Part shown: in pieces, positions 8,379 to 16,274 of the stretch
How the letters are laid out: each line of letters starts with the position of its first letter
How positions within the stretch are numbered: position 1 is the first letter of the stretch
Source of the DNA: Oscillibacter valericigenes
GTDB lineage: Bacteria; Bacillota; Clostridia; Oscillospirales; Oscillospiraceae
Assembly (NCBI RefSeq): GCF_016902445.1
Contig: NZ_JACSNX010000004.1
Coordinates: 62,001-126,000 of the forward strand
Length of the DNA stretch: 64,000 nt
Reading direction: 5' to 3'
Position numbers and translations under genes: made by a program
Notes under the pieces: model-generated
What the model was told of the DNA's origin: nothing
Databases searched by the model: none
Seen by the model: only the letters and a program-made list of their open reading frames with translations

Positions 8379-8627
8379 GTGCGCGCCTTCCTGGTAGGGA
8401 GAAGGCCGTGCCGCGGCATACCGGTGGACTACTTTCTGCTGGTGGAGGAGCGGGACGCCCTCTGGGAGCACTACGGCATCCGTGTGGAGAGCGGCGGGGA
8501 GCGGACGGAGATCCCTGGGATCACCGCCTCGCAGCCCGGGATCCTGTCGCTGCTGTCCAAACTGATGCGGGGAGAGGTGACCCCTGTCGCGGCGCGGTAC
8601 GTGGTGGAGGACTGGCTGTTGGAATAA
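8379..8627 (+). CDS. DUF6514 family protein
   Basis: An 82-residue protein that resembles DUF6514: it contains YFLLVEERDALWEHYGIRV and ends PVAARYVVEDWLLE, the typical VVEDWL tail. Function is unknown. I chose GTG 8379 because AAAGGGG ends 8 bases upstream; a longer in-frame reading from 8343 or 8325 lacks an SD. A perfect 16-bp terminator hairpin follows at 8645-8680. Confidence 0.75.
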   Translation: MRAFLVGRRPCRGIPVDYFLLVEERDALWEHYGIRVESGGERTEIPGITASQPGILSLLSKLMRGEVTPVAARYVVEDWLLE

Positions 8628-8644
8628 GGTCCTGCCGCAAAAGA

Positions 8645-8680
8645 GATCCGGAGGAGACACAACCGTGTCTCCTCCGGATC
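8645..8680. terminator. 16-bp perfect hairpin, convergent terminator
   Basis: GATCCGGAGGAGACAC (8645-8660) pairs fully with 8665-8680 around AACC. On the minus strand it is followed by TCTTTT; on the plus strand by only GTTTAT. It lies between the DUF6514 gene and the convergent XRE membrane gene. Confidence 0.75.
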
Positions 8681-8682
8681 GT

Positions 8683-9426
8683 TTATGCCGTTTTTGCCAG
8701 GGCCACCAGGAGAGCGGGCAGCACCGCGCTCAGGACCATCCCCGCAGCCAGAAGGCGCCCGCTCCGGCTGCGGAGCGGCACGCCCTTCCGCCGTGCCCGC
8801 TCTGCCAGCAGCCCCATGGGGAGGGACAGCAGATAGGTAAAACCCCAGCAGGCCCAGCCGTAGTGGCCGTGGCCCAAGGCAGCTCCTGCCGGATGAGGAC
8901 CCAGGAGGAACCCCGTGAGAAAGCCCAGCAGGAAATAGGCGCAGGTGACCAGGGAAAGGCGATACCGTCCCAGCAGCGCCGTCAGGACGGAGAGGGCCAT
9001 GGCCCACCAGAACAGGCCGCTGCTGAGCAGCCAGCCGTAGAGATAACTCCCGTCCCCGCCGGGCCGGTTCCAGACCAGCCATCCCAGCAGGGAGCTGCCC
9101 TCCATGGGGCACCAGAGGACCCGGCCCAGCAGATAGAAGATCAGATATCCCGCCAGGACCAGCCCGGTCATTTCGGCCCGGTGCCGCCAGTCCGGGCGGG
9201 GACGGGCCGACGCCGCCGGCGAGGCCTCTCCCGGCGGGAGCAGCAGGTCCACCGTGGTGTGAAAGAGCTCCGCCAGGCGGAACAGGTTCTCTGTACTGGG
9301 GGCGCTCTGGCCGGACTCCCACTTGGTCACCGCCTGGCGGCTGACATCCATCCGGCGGGCCAGAGCCTCCTGGGACATGCCGGCCCTCCGGCGGTGTTCT
9401 CGGATCCGCTGACCCAGCGTGGTCAT
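8683..9426 (-). CDS. XRE regulator fused to a membrane domain
   Basis: A 247-residue protein. Residues 1-65 form an XRE helix-turn-helix (MSQEALARRMDVSRQAVTKWESG, closing LFHTTVDLLL). A short linker leads to about five or six hydrophobic segments (for example LVLAGYLIFYLLG, LFWWAMALSVLTALLG, AYFLLGFLTGFLLG). Membrane-bound XRE proteins are common in Clostridia and are thought to sense membrane or envelope state; the signal here is unknown. The start ATG 9426 has GGAGGTGG upstream on the minus strand. It stands alone between convergent and tandem minus-strand genes. Confidence 0.88.
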   Translation of the reverse strand: MTTLGQRIREHRRRAGMSQEALARRMDVSRQAVTKWESGQSAPSTENLFRLAELFHTTVDLLLPPGEASPAASARPRPDWRHRAEMTGLVLAGYLIFYLLGRVLWCPMEGSSLLGWLVWNRPGGDGSYLYGWLLSSGLFWWAMALSVLTALLGRYRLSLVTCAYFLLGFLTGFLLGPHPAGAALGHGHYGWACWGFTYLLSLPMGLLAERARRKGVPLRSRSGRLLAAGMVLSAVLPALLVALAKTA

Positions 9427-9526
9427 GGGACCACCTCCTTTTCTGCCTCCATCCTACCAGATTCCGGCCCCCTTGGCTACCAACTACCCGGCAACAATCG
9501 GTTGCGGCGGCGGAAAAAAGGAGGGG

Positions 9527-10276
9527 TCACCGCTTCAAAAGCCGCCTGAGATAGGCGGCGTCCGGCAGGTTCACCGTCTGAAAGACGCCGTCATAGAACA
9601 CGGCGCAGTTGTTGAACACGCAGGGCAGGGATTTGGCCTTTTCCAGCGTGTCCACCTGCACCAGGGAACAGGGGACGCCCAGCTCGCCGCACACCTGACG
9701 AATGATGTCCAGGCTGTTGGCCACATAGGGGCACTGGTCGCTGTAGTAGACCGTCAGCGTCTTTTGCTCGATGGTCCCGGCCCTGGCCCGGTCCGTGAAG
9801 CGGGGGAGGGTGCTGTCGAAGGAGCGGGCCAGCAGGGCGTAGCCGTAATCCGTTTCGTCCGCCGTCACAAAGCCGTGCTTCCGGGCGAAGGCCTGGTCGG
9901 ACAGCCACGCCTTCTGCTTCTCCGCCCCCAGCATACAGACGCCGGACCTGCCCTGGGCCCGGGCGTCCGCCAGGCAGGACTCCAGCAGCGCCCGGCCGTA
10001 CCCCCGGCCCTTGTAGGCCCCGGCTACCCACAGGCAGTAGAGGTACAGGTAGTTATCCCCCTCCACCGGGACCCAGGCGGTCTCCAGCGGGGCGTACTCG
10101 ATAAAGACCTTCTCCTTCACGTCCAGCTTCCGGAACACGTGGCCCTCCGGCAGCCGGTCCGCCAGCCACCGGCGCTTGGCCTCCACGCCGGGGTGGGGCT
10201 TTTTGCTGCGGATGATGCAGCACAGGTGCTGGCTTGGAAGGGTCTCGGGGGTCAGGGTAATGAATGCAGCGTCCAT
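9527..10276 (-). CDS. GNAT acetyltransferase with YoaP C-terminal domain
   Basis: A 249-residue two-domain protein. Residues about 1-150 are a GNAT N-acetyltransferase with the acetyl-CoA loop AGAYKGRGYGRALL (near 85-98). Residues about 175-249 are a thioredoxin-like YoaP domain containing YYSDQCPYV and a C-terminal VNLPDAAYLRRLLKR. The domain order matches Bacillus YoaP. The substrate is unknown. The Cys in SDQCPY occupies the place of a thioredoxin-type motif but with only one Cys. It is a single gene; the upstream side is a repeat-rich spacer. Confidence 0.88.
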   Translation of the reverse strand: MDAAFITLTPETLPSQHLCCIIRSKKPHPGVEAKRRWLADRLPEGHVFRKLDVKEKVFIEYAPLETAWVPVEGDNYLYLYCLWVAGAYKGRGYGRALLESCLADARAQGRSGVCMLGAEKQKAWLSDQAFARKHGFVTADETDYGYALLARSFDSTLPRFTDRARAGTIEQKTLTVYYSDQCPYVANSLDIIRQVCGELGVPCSLVQVDTLEKAKSLPCVFNNCAVFYDGVFQTVNLPDAAYLRRLLKR

Positions 10277-10295
10277 TTGTGTCCTCGCTTTCTGG

Positions 10296-10396
10296 GGAGT
10301 TAGGAGTTAGGAATTAGGAGTTAGGAGTTAGGAGTTAGGAATTAGGAGTTTCGGAGCCGCCTGTGGCGGCGATCAGAATCGTCAGGCTCCGCCGGA
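10296..10396 (+). repeat. Heptamer repeat plus palindromic core (copy A)
   Basis: Eight tandem heptamers run from 10296 to 10351 in the order GGAGTTA x2, GGAATTA, GGAGTTA x3, GGAATTA, GGAGTTT. They are followed by two palindromes, GCCGCCTGTGGCGGC (10356-10370) and TCAGGCTCCGCCGGA (10382-10396). The same arrangement occurs inverted at 55140-55246. This copy lacks the right-hand heptamer arm. Confidence 0.8.
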
Positions 10397-10582
10397 CGCC
10401 GCGGAGGGACGCGGGCGGACGCCAACGCCCCCCTGCGTTTTGTAGGGGCCGACCTGTGTGTCGGCCCGTCCCCCGATGACGGAACGTCCCCGCCCCCCGA
10501 TGACGGAACGTCCCCGTTCCACGCCGTAGGGGCGGCAATCTGCCGCCCGGGGGCATGGTGCGGGGAACGCGGGCTGCAATTT
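10397..10582. repeat. Mosaic of short palindromes and a 24-bp tandem repeat
   Basis: This spacer holds no gene. Hairpin GGGCCGAC/GTCGGCCC is at 10446-10467 and hairpin GGGCGGCA/TGCCGCCC at 10530-10548; both are preceded by GTAGG, the layout of a dispersed REP-like repeat. Between them, CCCCCGATGACGGAACG and its tail repeat twice (10470-10492 and 10494-10516, offset 24). Together with copy A it forms a 300-bp repeat graveyard. Confidence 0.7.
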
Positions 10583-11107
10583 TTACCGATTTTCATACGC
10601 TTTTGCAAGATCTTCCCACTCTTTTTGATGGGTTTCCCACCACGCCGGGAACGCCGGGTCCTTCGGGGAGAGGGCAGGATTTATGGGGAACAATACAGCC
10701 TTGCTGTCGTGTTCCACTCTGGAGAATGCATTAAACAAGTGTGCCGCATATCCGAGATGTAAAAATTCAAGAATGATGCCCTTGCTCTGCGTCCACGTAC
10801 TTTTGTCGTACTTGATTGTAACAGACATGGGGGCAATAAATCCTTTTGATGTATGGACATCATGCAGTTGGGCAAAAAGATACTCTATGGTAGCACTATT
10901 AGCAGTAATTTTGTCCTTATCAAAAACGATGGGCTTTGAATCTTCTGAATATCCATTCTTTAGGGCAAATAAAATCGGAGCTGTCAGATTTTTAGTGTCA
11001 TCTGTCGCTAAGCACCGATTGAAGATAGCCCGGACATTGTCCTCGTTCAATTCCAGCGGATGGAAGCCCTCCTGCCGGATGACCGGCTTTTTGTTGAGAA
11101 ATCCCAT
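10583..11107 (-). CDS. Unrecognised low-GC gene, 174 residues
   Basis: The start ATG at 11107 has GGAGGAAGGGA just upstream on the minus strand. The protein is soluble, with no signal peptide (begins MGFLNKKPVIRQEGFHPLELNED). I do not recognise a domain. Central codons (about 10700-11000) are clearly more AT-rich than any neighbour and use AAA, TTT and ATA freely, pointing to recent transfer. It is flanked by a repeat-rich spacer on one side and the glnS promoter on the other, and is transcribed away from glnS. Possible roles such as orphan immunity or phage-related protein are only guesses. Confidence 0.65.
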   Translation of the reverse strand: MGFLNKKPVIRQEGFHPLELNEDNVRAIFNRCLATDDTKNLTAPILFALKNGYSEDSKPIVFDKDKITANSATIEYLFAQLHDVHTSKGFIAPMSVTIKYDKSTWTQSKGIILEFLHLGYAAHLFNAFSRVEHDSKAVLFPINPALSPKDPAFPAWWETHQKEWEDLAKAYENR

Positions 11108-11222
11108 TTCCCTTCCTCCCTCCGGCGCCCGGCGGGCACCTGTCGTTTTGCCCATGATACCAGAGCGGAATTTCTCTGACAAGGGGGACTTTCCAGGGCA
11201 GATCCGGCCCCAAAACAACATA

Positions 11223-11251
11223 TTGCAATTCCCCGTCAGATTTTGTATAAT
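11223..11251 (+). promoter_or_regulatory. Sigma-A promoter of glnS
   Basis: TTGCAA (11223-11228), a 17-base spacer and TATAAT (11246-11251), about 60 bases before the glnS start. There is no T-box-like leader in the short 5' UTR, so tRNA-controlled attenuation is not expected. Confidence 0.82.
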
Positions 11252-11310
11252 AAATATCCTAACGTGTACACATACCAACGACACCGCGCGAGAGGGAGGA
11301 ATGACAGCGC

Positions 11311-13008
11311 ATGGCAGAGGACATCAAGCTGACGCAGGACGAGGCGCCGGAGAGCCGGAACTTTATCCACGCTTTCATCGAGGAGGATATCGGCCCCGGC
11401 GGCCAGTTCGAGGGGATGACCGTCCACACCCGGTTCCCGCCGGAGCCCAACGGCTACCTGCACATCGGGCACTGCAAGGCGCTGATCATCGACTTCGGCA
11501 CGGCGGAGAAGTTCGGCGGCCTGTGCAACCTGCGGATGGACGACACCAACCCCGCCAAGGAGGACACCGAGTACGTGGACGCCATCCAGGAGGACATCCA
11601 CTGGCTGGGCTTCGACTGGGGCGACCGGTTCTACTACGGATCCGACTACTTTGAAAAGACCTACGAGCTGGCGGTGGGCCTCATCAAGAAGGGCCTGGCC
11701 TACGTCTGCGAGCTGACGCCCGAGCAGTTCAGGGAGTACCGGGGCGACACCAACACCCCCGCCCGGTCCCCCTGGCGGGACCGGCCCATCGAGGAGTCCC
11801 TGGACCTGTTCCAGCGGATGAAGAACGGCGAGTTCCCGGAGGGCAAGTACACCCTGCGGGCCAAGATCGATCTCGCCAGCGGCAACTTCAACATGCGGGA
11901 CCCGGTGCTCTACCGCATCCGGTATATCGAGCACCACCGCCAGGGCACCAAGTGGTGCATCTTCCCCATGTACGACTTCGCCCACCCCATCCAGGACGCG
12001 CTGGAGGGCATCACCCACTCCCTGTGCTCCCTGGAGTATGAGGACCACCGGCCATTGTACAACTGGGTCATCGAGCACACGGACGTGCCCTCCAAGCCCC
12101 GGCAGATCGAGTTCGCCCGCCTGGGCATCGACCACACGGTGCTGAGCAAGCGCAAGCTCCGCAAGCTGGTGGAGGAGCACTACGTCTCCGGCTGGGACGA
12201 CCCCCGGATGCCCACCCTCTGCGGCCTGCGCCGCCGGGGCTACACCCCCAAGTCCATCCGCAACTTCTGCGAGCGGATCGGCGTGGCCAAGACGCCCTCC
12301 ACCGTGGACTACGGCTTCCTGGAGCACTGCCTGCGGGAGGACCTGAACGAGACCGCCCAGCGGACCATGGCGGTCATCCGGCCCGTGAAGCTGACCATCA
12401 CCAACTACCCCGAGGGGCAGAGCGAGACCGTCACCGTGGAGAACAACCCCCTGGACCCCGCCGCCGGCACCCGGGAGATCACCTTCTCTCGGAACCTCTA
12501 TATCGAGTCCGACGACTTCCTAGAGGCCCCGGTGCCCAAGTACAAGCGGCTGTATCCGAACGGCCCGGAGTGCCGCCTGAAGGGCGCGTATCTCATCCGC
12601 TGCACCGGCTGCGTGAAGGACGCGGACGGCAACGTGACGGAAGTCCTGGCGGAGTACGACCCGGAGAGCCGGGGCGGCGATCCCGCCGACGGCCGGAAGG
12701 TGAAGGGCGCCACCATCCACTGGGTGGATGCCGCCACCGCCATCGACGCGGAGGTGCGCCTGTACGACAACCTGTTCACCGACGCGGACCCAGATGCCGC
12801 CGACAAGAACTTCCTGGAGTGCCTGAACCCGGACTCCCTGGAGATCCTCACCGGCTGCAAGGTGGAGCCGTCTATGGCGGACGCCGCGGCTCCCGCCAGC
12901 TTCCAGTTCATGCGCCTGGGCTACTTCTGCCTGGACAGCAAGGACTCCCGGCCCGGACACCTGGTGTTCAACCGCTCCGTGAGTTTGAAGGACAGCTTCA
13001 AGAAGTAA
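11311..13008 (+). CDS. glnS: Glutaminyl-tRNA synthetase
   Basis: A 565-residue class I aminoacyl-tRNA synthetase that charges tRNA-Gln with glutamine. PPEPNGYLHIGHC (residues 43-55) holds the HIGH signature and VLSKRK (277-282) the KMSKS-type loop. The C-terminal half (about 340-560) is the anticodon-binding double beta barrel. Length is that of bacterial GlnRS. ATG 11311 has AGGGAGGA upstream; another ATG at 11301 is out of frame. It is monocistronic, with its own promoter and terminator. Most Firmicutes make Gln-tRNA by amidation with GatCAB, so this is a lineage-specific, probably acquired, direct route. Confidence 0.97.
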   Translation: MAEDIKLTQDEAPESRNFIHAFIEEDIGPGGQFEGMTVHTRFPPEPNGYLHIGHCKALIIDFGTAEKFGGLCNLRMDDTNPAKEDTEYVDAIQEDIHWLGFDWGDRFYYGSDYFEKTYELAVGLIKKGLAYVCELTPEQFREYRGDTNTPARSPWRDRPIEESLDLFQRMKNGEFPEGKYTLRAKIDLASGNFNMRDPVLYRIRYIEHHRQGTKWCIFPMYDFAHPIQDALEGITHSLCSLEYEDHRPLYNWVIEHTDVPSKPRQIEFARLGIDHTVLSKRKLRKLVEEHYVSGWDDPRMPTLCGLRRRGYTPKSIRNFCERIGVAKTPSTVDYGFLEHCLREDLNETAQRTMAVIRPVKLTITNYPEGQSETVTVENNPLDPAAGTREITFSRNLYIESDDFLEAPVPKYKRLYPNGPECRLKGAYLIRCTGCVKDADGNVTEVLAEYDPESRGGDPADGRKVKGATIHWVDAATAIDAEVRLYDNLFTDADPDAADKNFLECLNPDSLEILTGCKVEPSMADAAAPASFQFMRLGYFCLDSKDSRPGHLVFNRSVSLKDSFKK

Positions 13009-13019
13009 ACAGAACGAAC

Positions 13020-13053
13020 AGCAGCGCAGCGGGACACCGCTGCGCTGCTTTCT
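13020..13053 (+). terminator. Intrinsic terminator of glnS
   Basis: A 12-bp perfect stem (13020-13031 with 13038-13049, loop GGACAC) is followed by a short T-rich tract (TTTCTT). It starts 11 bases after the glnS stop. Confidence 0.85.
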
Positions 13054-13105
13054 TCGTATCTGAGGGAAAAACCGGCTGCCGCTGCAGCATCGGGCGTATG
13101 TCCGC

Positions 13106-13516
13106 TTACAGGACGATCTCCTTGTCCAGCCGGTAGTAGGAGAAGGAGCCGCTGCCCAGCAGGGTGCCGTTTTGGTCCCGGACCTCCACGTCAAAGAAGG
13201 AGACATTGCGGCCGGACTTGGTCTCCCGGGCTTCAGCGATCAGACGGTCCCCCAGCTTGGCGCTCCGCATGAAGTTATAGGTGGCGCTGATCGTCACGGC
13301 ATAATAGCCGTGGGAGGCCATGGCGGAGCCGCTGGCCGTGTCCGCCAGGGAGAAGTAACAGCCGCCGTGGGGCACGCCTACGGGGTTGGCGTCATCCGGC
13401 GTGACGTCCATCACCGCCCGGGCGCAGCCGGGGCCGATCTCCTCCACAAAGATCCCCATCCGCTTGGCGTAGGGATTGGTGCTGTTCCGGGTGTCTCTGA
13501 GCTTTTCGTAGTCCAT
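13106..13516 (-). CDS. PaaI-type hotdog thioesterase
   Basis: A 136-residue 4HBT/PaaI family acyl-CoA thioesterase, probably cytosolic. The signature VPHGGCYFSLADTASGSAM carries the HGG turn and the catalytic acidic residue of the hotdog helix. The protein starts MDYEKLRDTRN. I chose ATG 13516 rather than 13525 because the SD AAGAGGA ends 8 bases before 13516 but abuts 13525. The natural substrate is not predictable. It stands alone, convergent with glnS. Confidence 0.88.
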   Translation of the reverse strand: MDYEKLRDTRNSTNPYAKRMGIFVEEIGPGCARAVMDVTPDDANPVGVPHGGCYFSLADTASGSAMASHGYYAVTISATYNFMRSAKLGDRLIAEARETKSGRNVSFFDVEVRDQNGTLLGSGSFSYYRLDKEIVL

Positions 13517-13682
13517 ATCTGTCATTCCTCTTGATCGATGTGTCACGGATGCTGCGGGCACCCGGTCTTTCACAGCTTACTCCGATTTTCTGGAAAATGC
13601 AATTTTTTTCTCATGGATTCAGGAAAATTTCAGGAAAGGGTGGTATCATTCCTGCATCTGAAACAGGAAAGGAGCTGTGACC

Positions 13683-15290
13683 ATGCGACGAGCTTACCCG
13701 GTCCTGCTGAGTCTGGCGCTGGCCGTGCCGGTCCTCACCGGCTGCGGCGGCCAGACGGCGGAGACCACCTCAGCCTTCCCGGACGCCACTTCCATCGTCC
13801 TCTCCGACGACGGCGTCACCGTGGACGGAGAGGCGGCGCCCGCCGACGAGACCGCCGCCGTCTATACTGCCCACGACATCGTCTACTACGAGGCGGGCCG
13901 CGACTTCACCTACGGCGAGGGAACGGAGGCCGACGAACACACCGCAGAAGAGGCGGCGGCCCACACGGTGGTCCACATCACCCAGCCCGGCACCTACGCC
14001 GTCAGCGGCACCCTCTCCGCCGGGCAGATCGCCGTGGATCTGGGGGAGGATGCGGAGGACGACCAGTCAGCGGTGGTGACGCTGATCTTGAACGGTGCGG
14101 ACATCACCTGTACGGTGGCTCCGGCAGTGATCTTCTACAGTGTCTATGAGTGCGGCAGCACGGACGAGGACGCCGCCGCGACCGTGGATACCTCCGCCGC
14201 CGGCGCCAACGTGCTGATTGCCGACGGCACCGTCAACAATGTCACCGGCTCCTATGTGGCCCGGATCTATGAGCCGGACAGCGTGGTGCTCAGCGAAGAC
14301 GGGACTGAGGTCGCGGACAGCAGCAAGCTCCACAAGTACGACGGGGCCGTTTACTCCAAGATGAGCATGAATGTGGGCGGCGGAGAGGACGGCAGCGGCG
14401 TGCTGAACATCACTGCCGACAACGAGGGACTGGACACGGAGCTGCACCTCACCATCAACGGCGGCAACATCAACATCACCTCCGGCAACGACGGCATCAA
14501 CACCAATGAGGACAATGTGTCCGTCACCACCATCAACGACGGCGTGCTGAACATCCAGGTCACCGGCGAGACCGGAGAGGGCGACGGCATCGACTCCAAC
14601 GGATATCTGGTCATCAACGGCGGCGCCGTCACCGCAGCGGCATGCGCCGAGAGCGGAGACGCCGGCATCGACGCCACCGCCGGGATCACCATCAACGGCG
14701 GCACGGTGATGGCATCCGGCAATACGTACGACCGGATCGACGGCGGGGACCAGACCTATGTGGTGTTTTCCTTCGCCTCCCGTCAGACCGACAGGGAGAC
14801 CTACACGCTGCAGAACGCCGACGGGGAGACGGTGGGCACCTGGACGCCGGTGAACGGCTTCACCTGCCTGGTGGTGTCCTCCCCGGACCTGACGGCGGGG
14901 GACTACACCCTGTGGCAGGGGGATACCCAGCTGGCCGGAAGCGCCTCGGACGGCATGGGCGGAGGCCGGCCTATGGACGATAGCCAGGTCCCGGGGGACT
15001 TCGATCCCCAGCAGGCACCGACGGACGGGGAACGCCCCCAGCGCCCGGAGGGCGAGGCGCCTGCGGAGCTCCAGGAAAACGCCGGCGGAGATGCCCCAGC
15101 CGATCCGCCGGAGCGTCCGGAGGGGGAGGCGGCATCTGACGGCGCGGAGCCTCCAGCAGACGGTCGCGGCCCCGGCAGCGAGGAAGACGGCCAGAGCGCC
15201 GCAGATCTGTCCGAAATCTTCGCACTGACGGACGGCGGGAACTTCTTCACCGGCGTCTCTCCGCTGGAGACTGCGGAGGCGGCCACCTGA
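13683..15290 (+). CDS. Cthe_2159-type carbohydrate-binding lipoprotein
   Basis: A 535-residue lipoprotein: the signal peptide ends in lipobox LTGC with Cys21. Residues about 90-400 form a right-handed beta-helix rich in INGG, NITADNEG, SGNDGINT and DGIDSNGYLVINGG motifs, matching Cthe_2159/DUF4353 polygalacturonate-like carbohydrate-binding proteins with Ca2+ loops. A long low-complexity tail rich in Pro, Glu, Gly and Ala (about 420-510) follows, with repeats of RPEGEA. ATG 13683 is chosen because the SD AGGAAAGGAG is 8 bases away; the GTG at 13677 is too close. It is monocistronic with a strong terminator. Confidence 0.88.
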   Translation: MRRAYPVLLSLALAVPVLTGCGGQTAETTSAFPDATSIVLSDDGVTVDGEAAPADETAAVYTAHDIVYYEAGRDFTYGEGTEADEHTAEEAAAHTVVHITQPGTYAVSGTLSAGQIAVDLGEDAEDDQSAVVTLILNGADITCTVAPAVIFYSVYECGSTDEDAAATVDTSAAGANVLIADGTVNNVTGSYVARIYEPDSVVLSEDGTEVADSSKLHKYDGAVYSKMSMNVGGGEDGSGVLNITADNEGLDTELHLTINGGNINITSGNDGINTNEDNVSVTTINDGVLNIQVTGETGEGDGIDSNGYLVINGGAVTAAACAESGDAGIDATAGITINGGTVMASGNTYDRIDGGDQTYVVFSFASRQTDRETYTLQNADGETVGTWTPVNGFTCLVVSSPDLTAGDYTLWQGDTQLAGSASDGMGGGRPMDDSQVPGDFDPQQAPTDGERPQRPEGEAPAELQENAGGDAPADPPERPEGEAASDGAEPPADGRGPGSEEDGQSAADLSEIFALTDGGNFFTGVSPLETAEAAT

Positions 15291-15303
15291 TCATACGCTC
15301 ACC

Positions 15304-15340
15304 GAAACGAGCGGGGCCGAAAAATGGCCCCGCTCGTTTC
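15304..15340. terminator. Bidirectional terminator, 15-bp perfect stem
   Basis: GAAACGAGCGGGGCC (15304-15318) pairs perfectly with 15326-15340. It lies 14 bases after the lipoprotein stop and 7 bases before the sigG stop, so it serves convergent genes. The T-tract is short on both strands. Confidence 0.78.
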
Positions 15341-15346
15341 CGACAC

Positions 15347-16117
15347 TCACAGATTCTTCTTGATGGTGTTGATGGCCCCCTTCTCCAGCCGGCTCACCTG
15401 AGCCTGGGAGATGCCCACCTCGGCACTGACCTCCATCTGAGTCTTGCCCTCGTAAAACCGCAGGGAGAGGATGCGCCGCTCCCGGTCGTCCAGACGCTTC
15501 ATGGCTTCTTTTAAGGCGATGCGGTCCGTCCAGCTCTCGTCGGTGTTCCGGGTGTCGCTGACCTGGTCCATGACGCAGATGGCGTCCCCGCCGTCGGAGT
15601 ACACCGGCTCGTACAACGAAACCGGGTCCACGATGGCATCCATGGCGAACACCACGTCCTCCCGGGGGATGCCCAGCTCCTGGGCGATCTGTTCCACCGT
15701 GGGCTCCCGCTGGTTCTCCGCCAGATATTTGTCCCGGACCTGGAGCACTTTATAGGCGGTGTCCCGCATGGACCGGGATACCCGGATGGCGCTGTTGTCC
15801 CGGAGATACCGGCGGATCTCGCCGATGATCATGGGCACGCCGTAGGTGGAGAAGCGCACCGGCTGGCTGATGTCGAAGTTGTCGATGGCCTTGATGAGGC
15901 CCACGCAGCCCACCTGGAACAGATCGTCGGCATTCTCCCCCCGGCCGCTGAACCGCTGGATCACGGAGAGGACCAGCCGCAGGTTCCCCTCGATCAGCTC
16001 CTGGCGGGCAGCCTGGTCCCCGGCCTTGGTGCGGCGGAGCAGCTCCATGGTCTCCTCGTTCTTCAAGACCTTCAGCTTTGCCGTATTGACCCCGGCGATC
16101 TCCACCTTGCCCTGCAT
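15347..16117 (-). CDS. sigG: RNA polymerase sporulation sigma factor SigG
   Basis: A 256-residue late forespore sigma factor. The N-terminus (VEIAGVNTAKLKVLKNEE) is the SigG-specific segment. Region 2 (DDLFQVGCVGLIKAIDNFD, then STYGVPMIIGEIRR) and region 4 (LRFYEGKTQMEVSAEVGISQAQVSRLEKGA) are intact. ATG 16117 fits the family N-terminus; the SD is only a weak TTGAGGGGG. In Bacillus sigG follows spoIIG, but here it stands alone, divergent from a ylmC-type gene. A forespore-type promoter (16155-16184) suggests SigF or SigG control. Confidence 0.96.
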   Translation of the reverse strand: MQGKVEIAGVNTAKLKVLKNEETMELLRRTKAGDQAARQELIEGNLRLVLSVIQRFSGRGENADDLFQVGCVGLIKAIDNFDISQPVRFSTYGVPMIIGEIRRYLRDNSAIRVSRSMRDTAYKVLQVRDKYLAENQREPTVEQIAQELGIPREDVVFAMDAIVDPVSLYEPVYSDGGDAICVMDQVSDTRNTDESWTDRIALKEAMKRLDDRERRILSLRFYEGKTQMEVSAEVGISQAQVSRLEKGAINTIKKNL

Positions 16118-16154
16118 GCGCTGCGCCCCCTCAAACCCGGAAACTTCATACGTC

Positions 16155-16184
16155 CAGTATGGCCGGAGGGCTTTTTTCCTATAC
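16155..16184 (-). promoter_or_regulatory. Forespore-type (SigF/SigG) promoter of sigG
   Basis: On the minus strand GTATA (16180-16184), an 18-base spacer and CATACTG (16155-16161) stand 37 bases before the sigG start. GTATA fits the SigF -35 (GYATA) and CATACTG fits the SigG -10 (CATNMTA) at six of seven positions. The two boxes also form an inverted repeat (CCAGTAT...ATACTGG). Confidence 0.65.
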
Positions 16185-16274
16185 TGGGAGCTTTTGTCGC
16201 TTTCTGCCCATCTGTGCGAAACGGTGTTGGGACAGTCCGTCTGCCGCATAGGCTCAGGGCAGGGGGTGAGCGCG

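Noticed and set aside
10296-10351. Heptamer array considered as a CRISPR array
   Set aside because: Units are only 7 bases, contiguous and without spacers; no cas gene is nearby.
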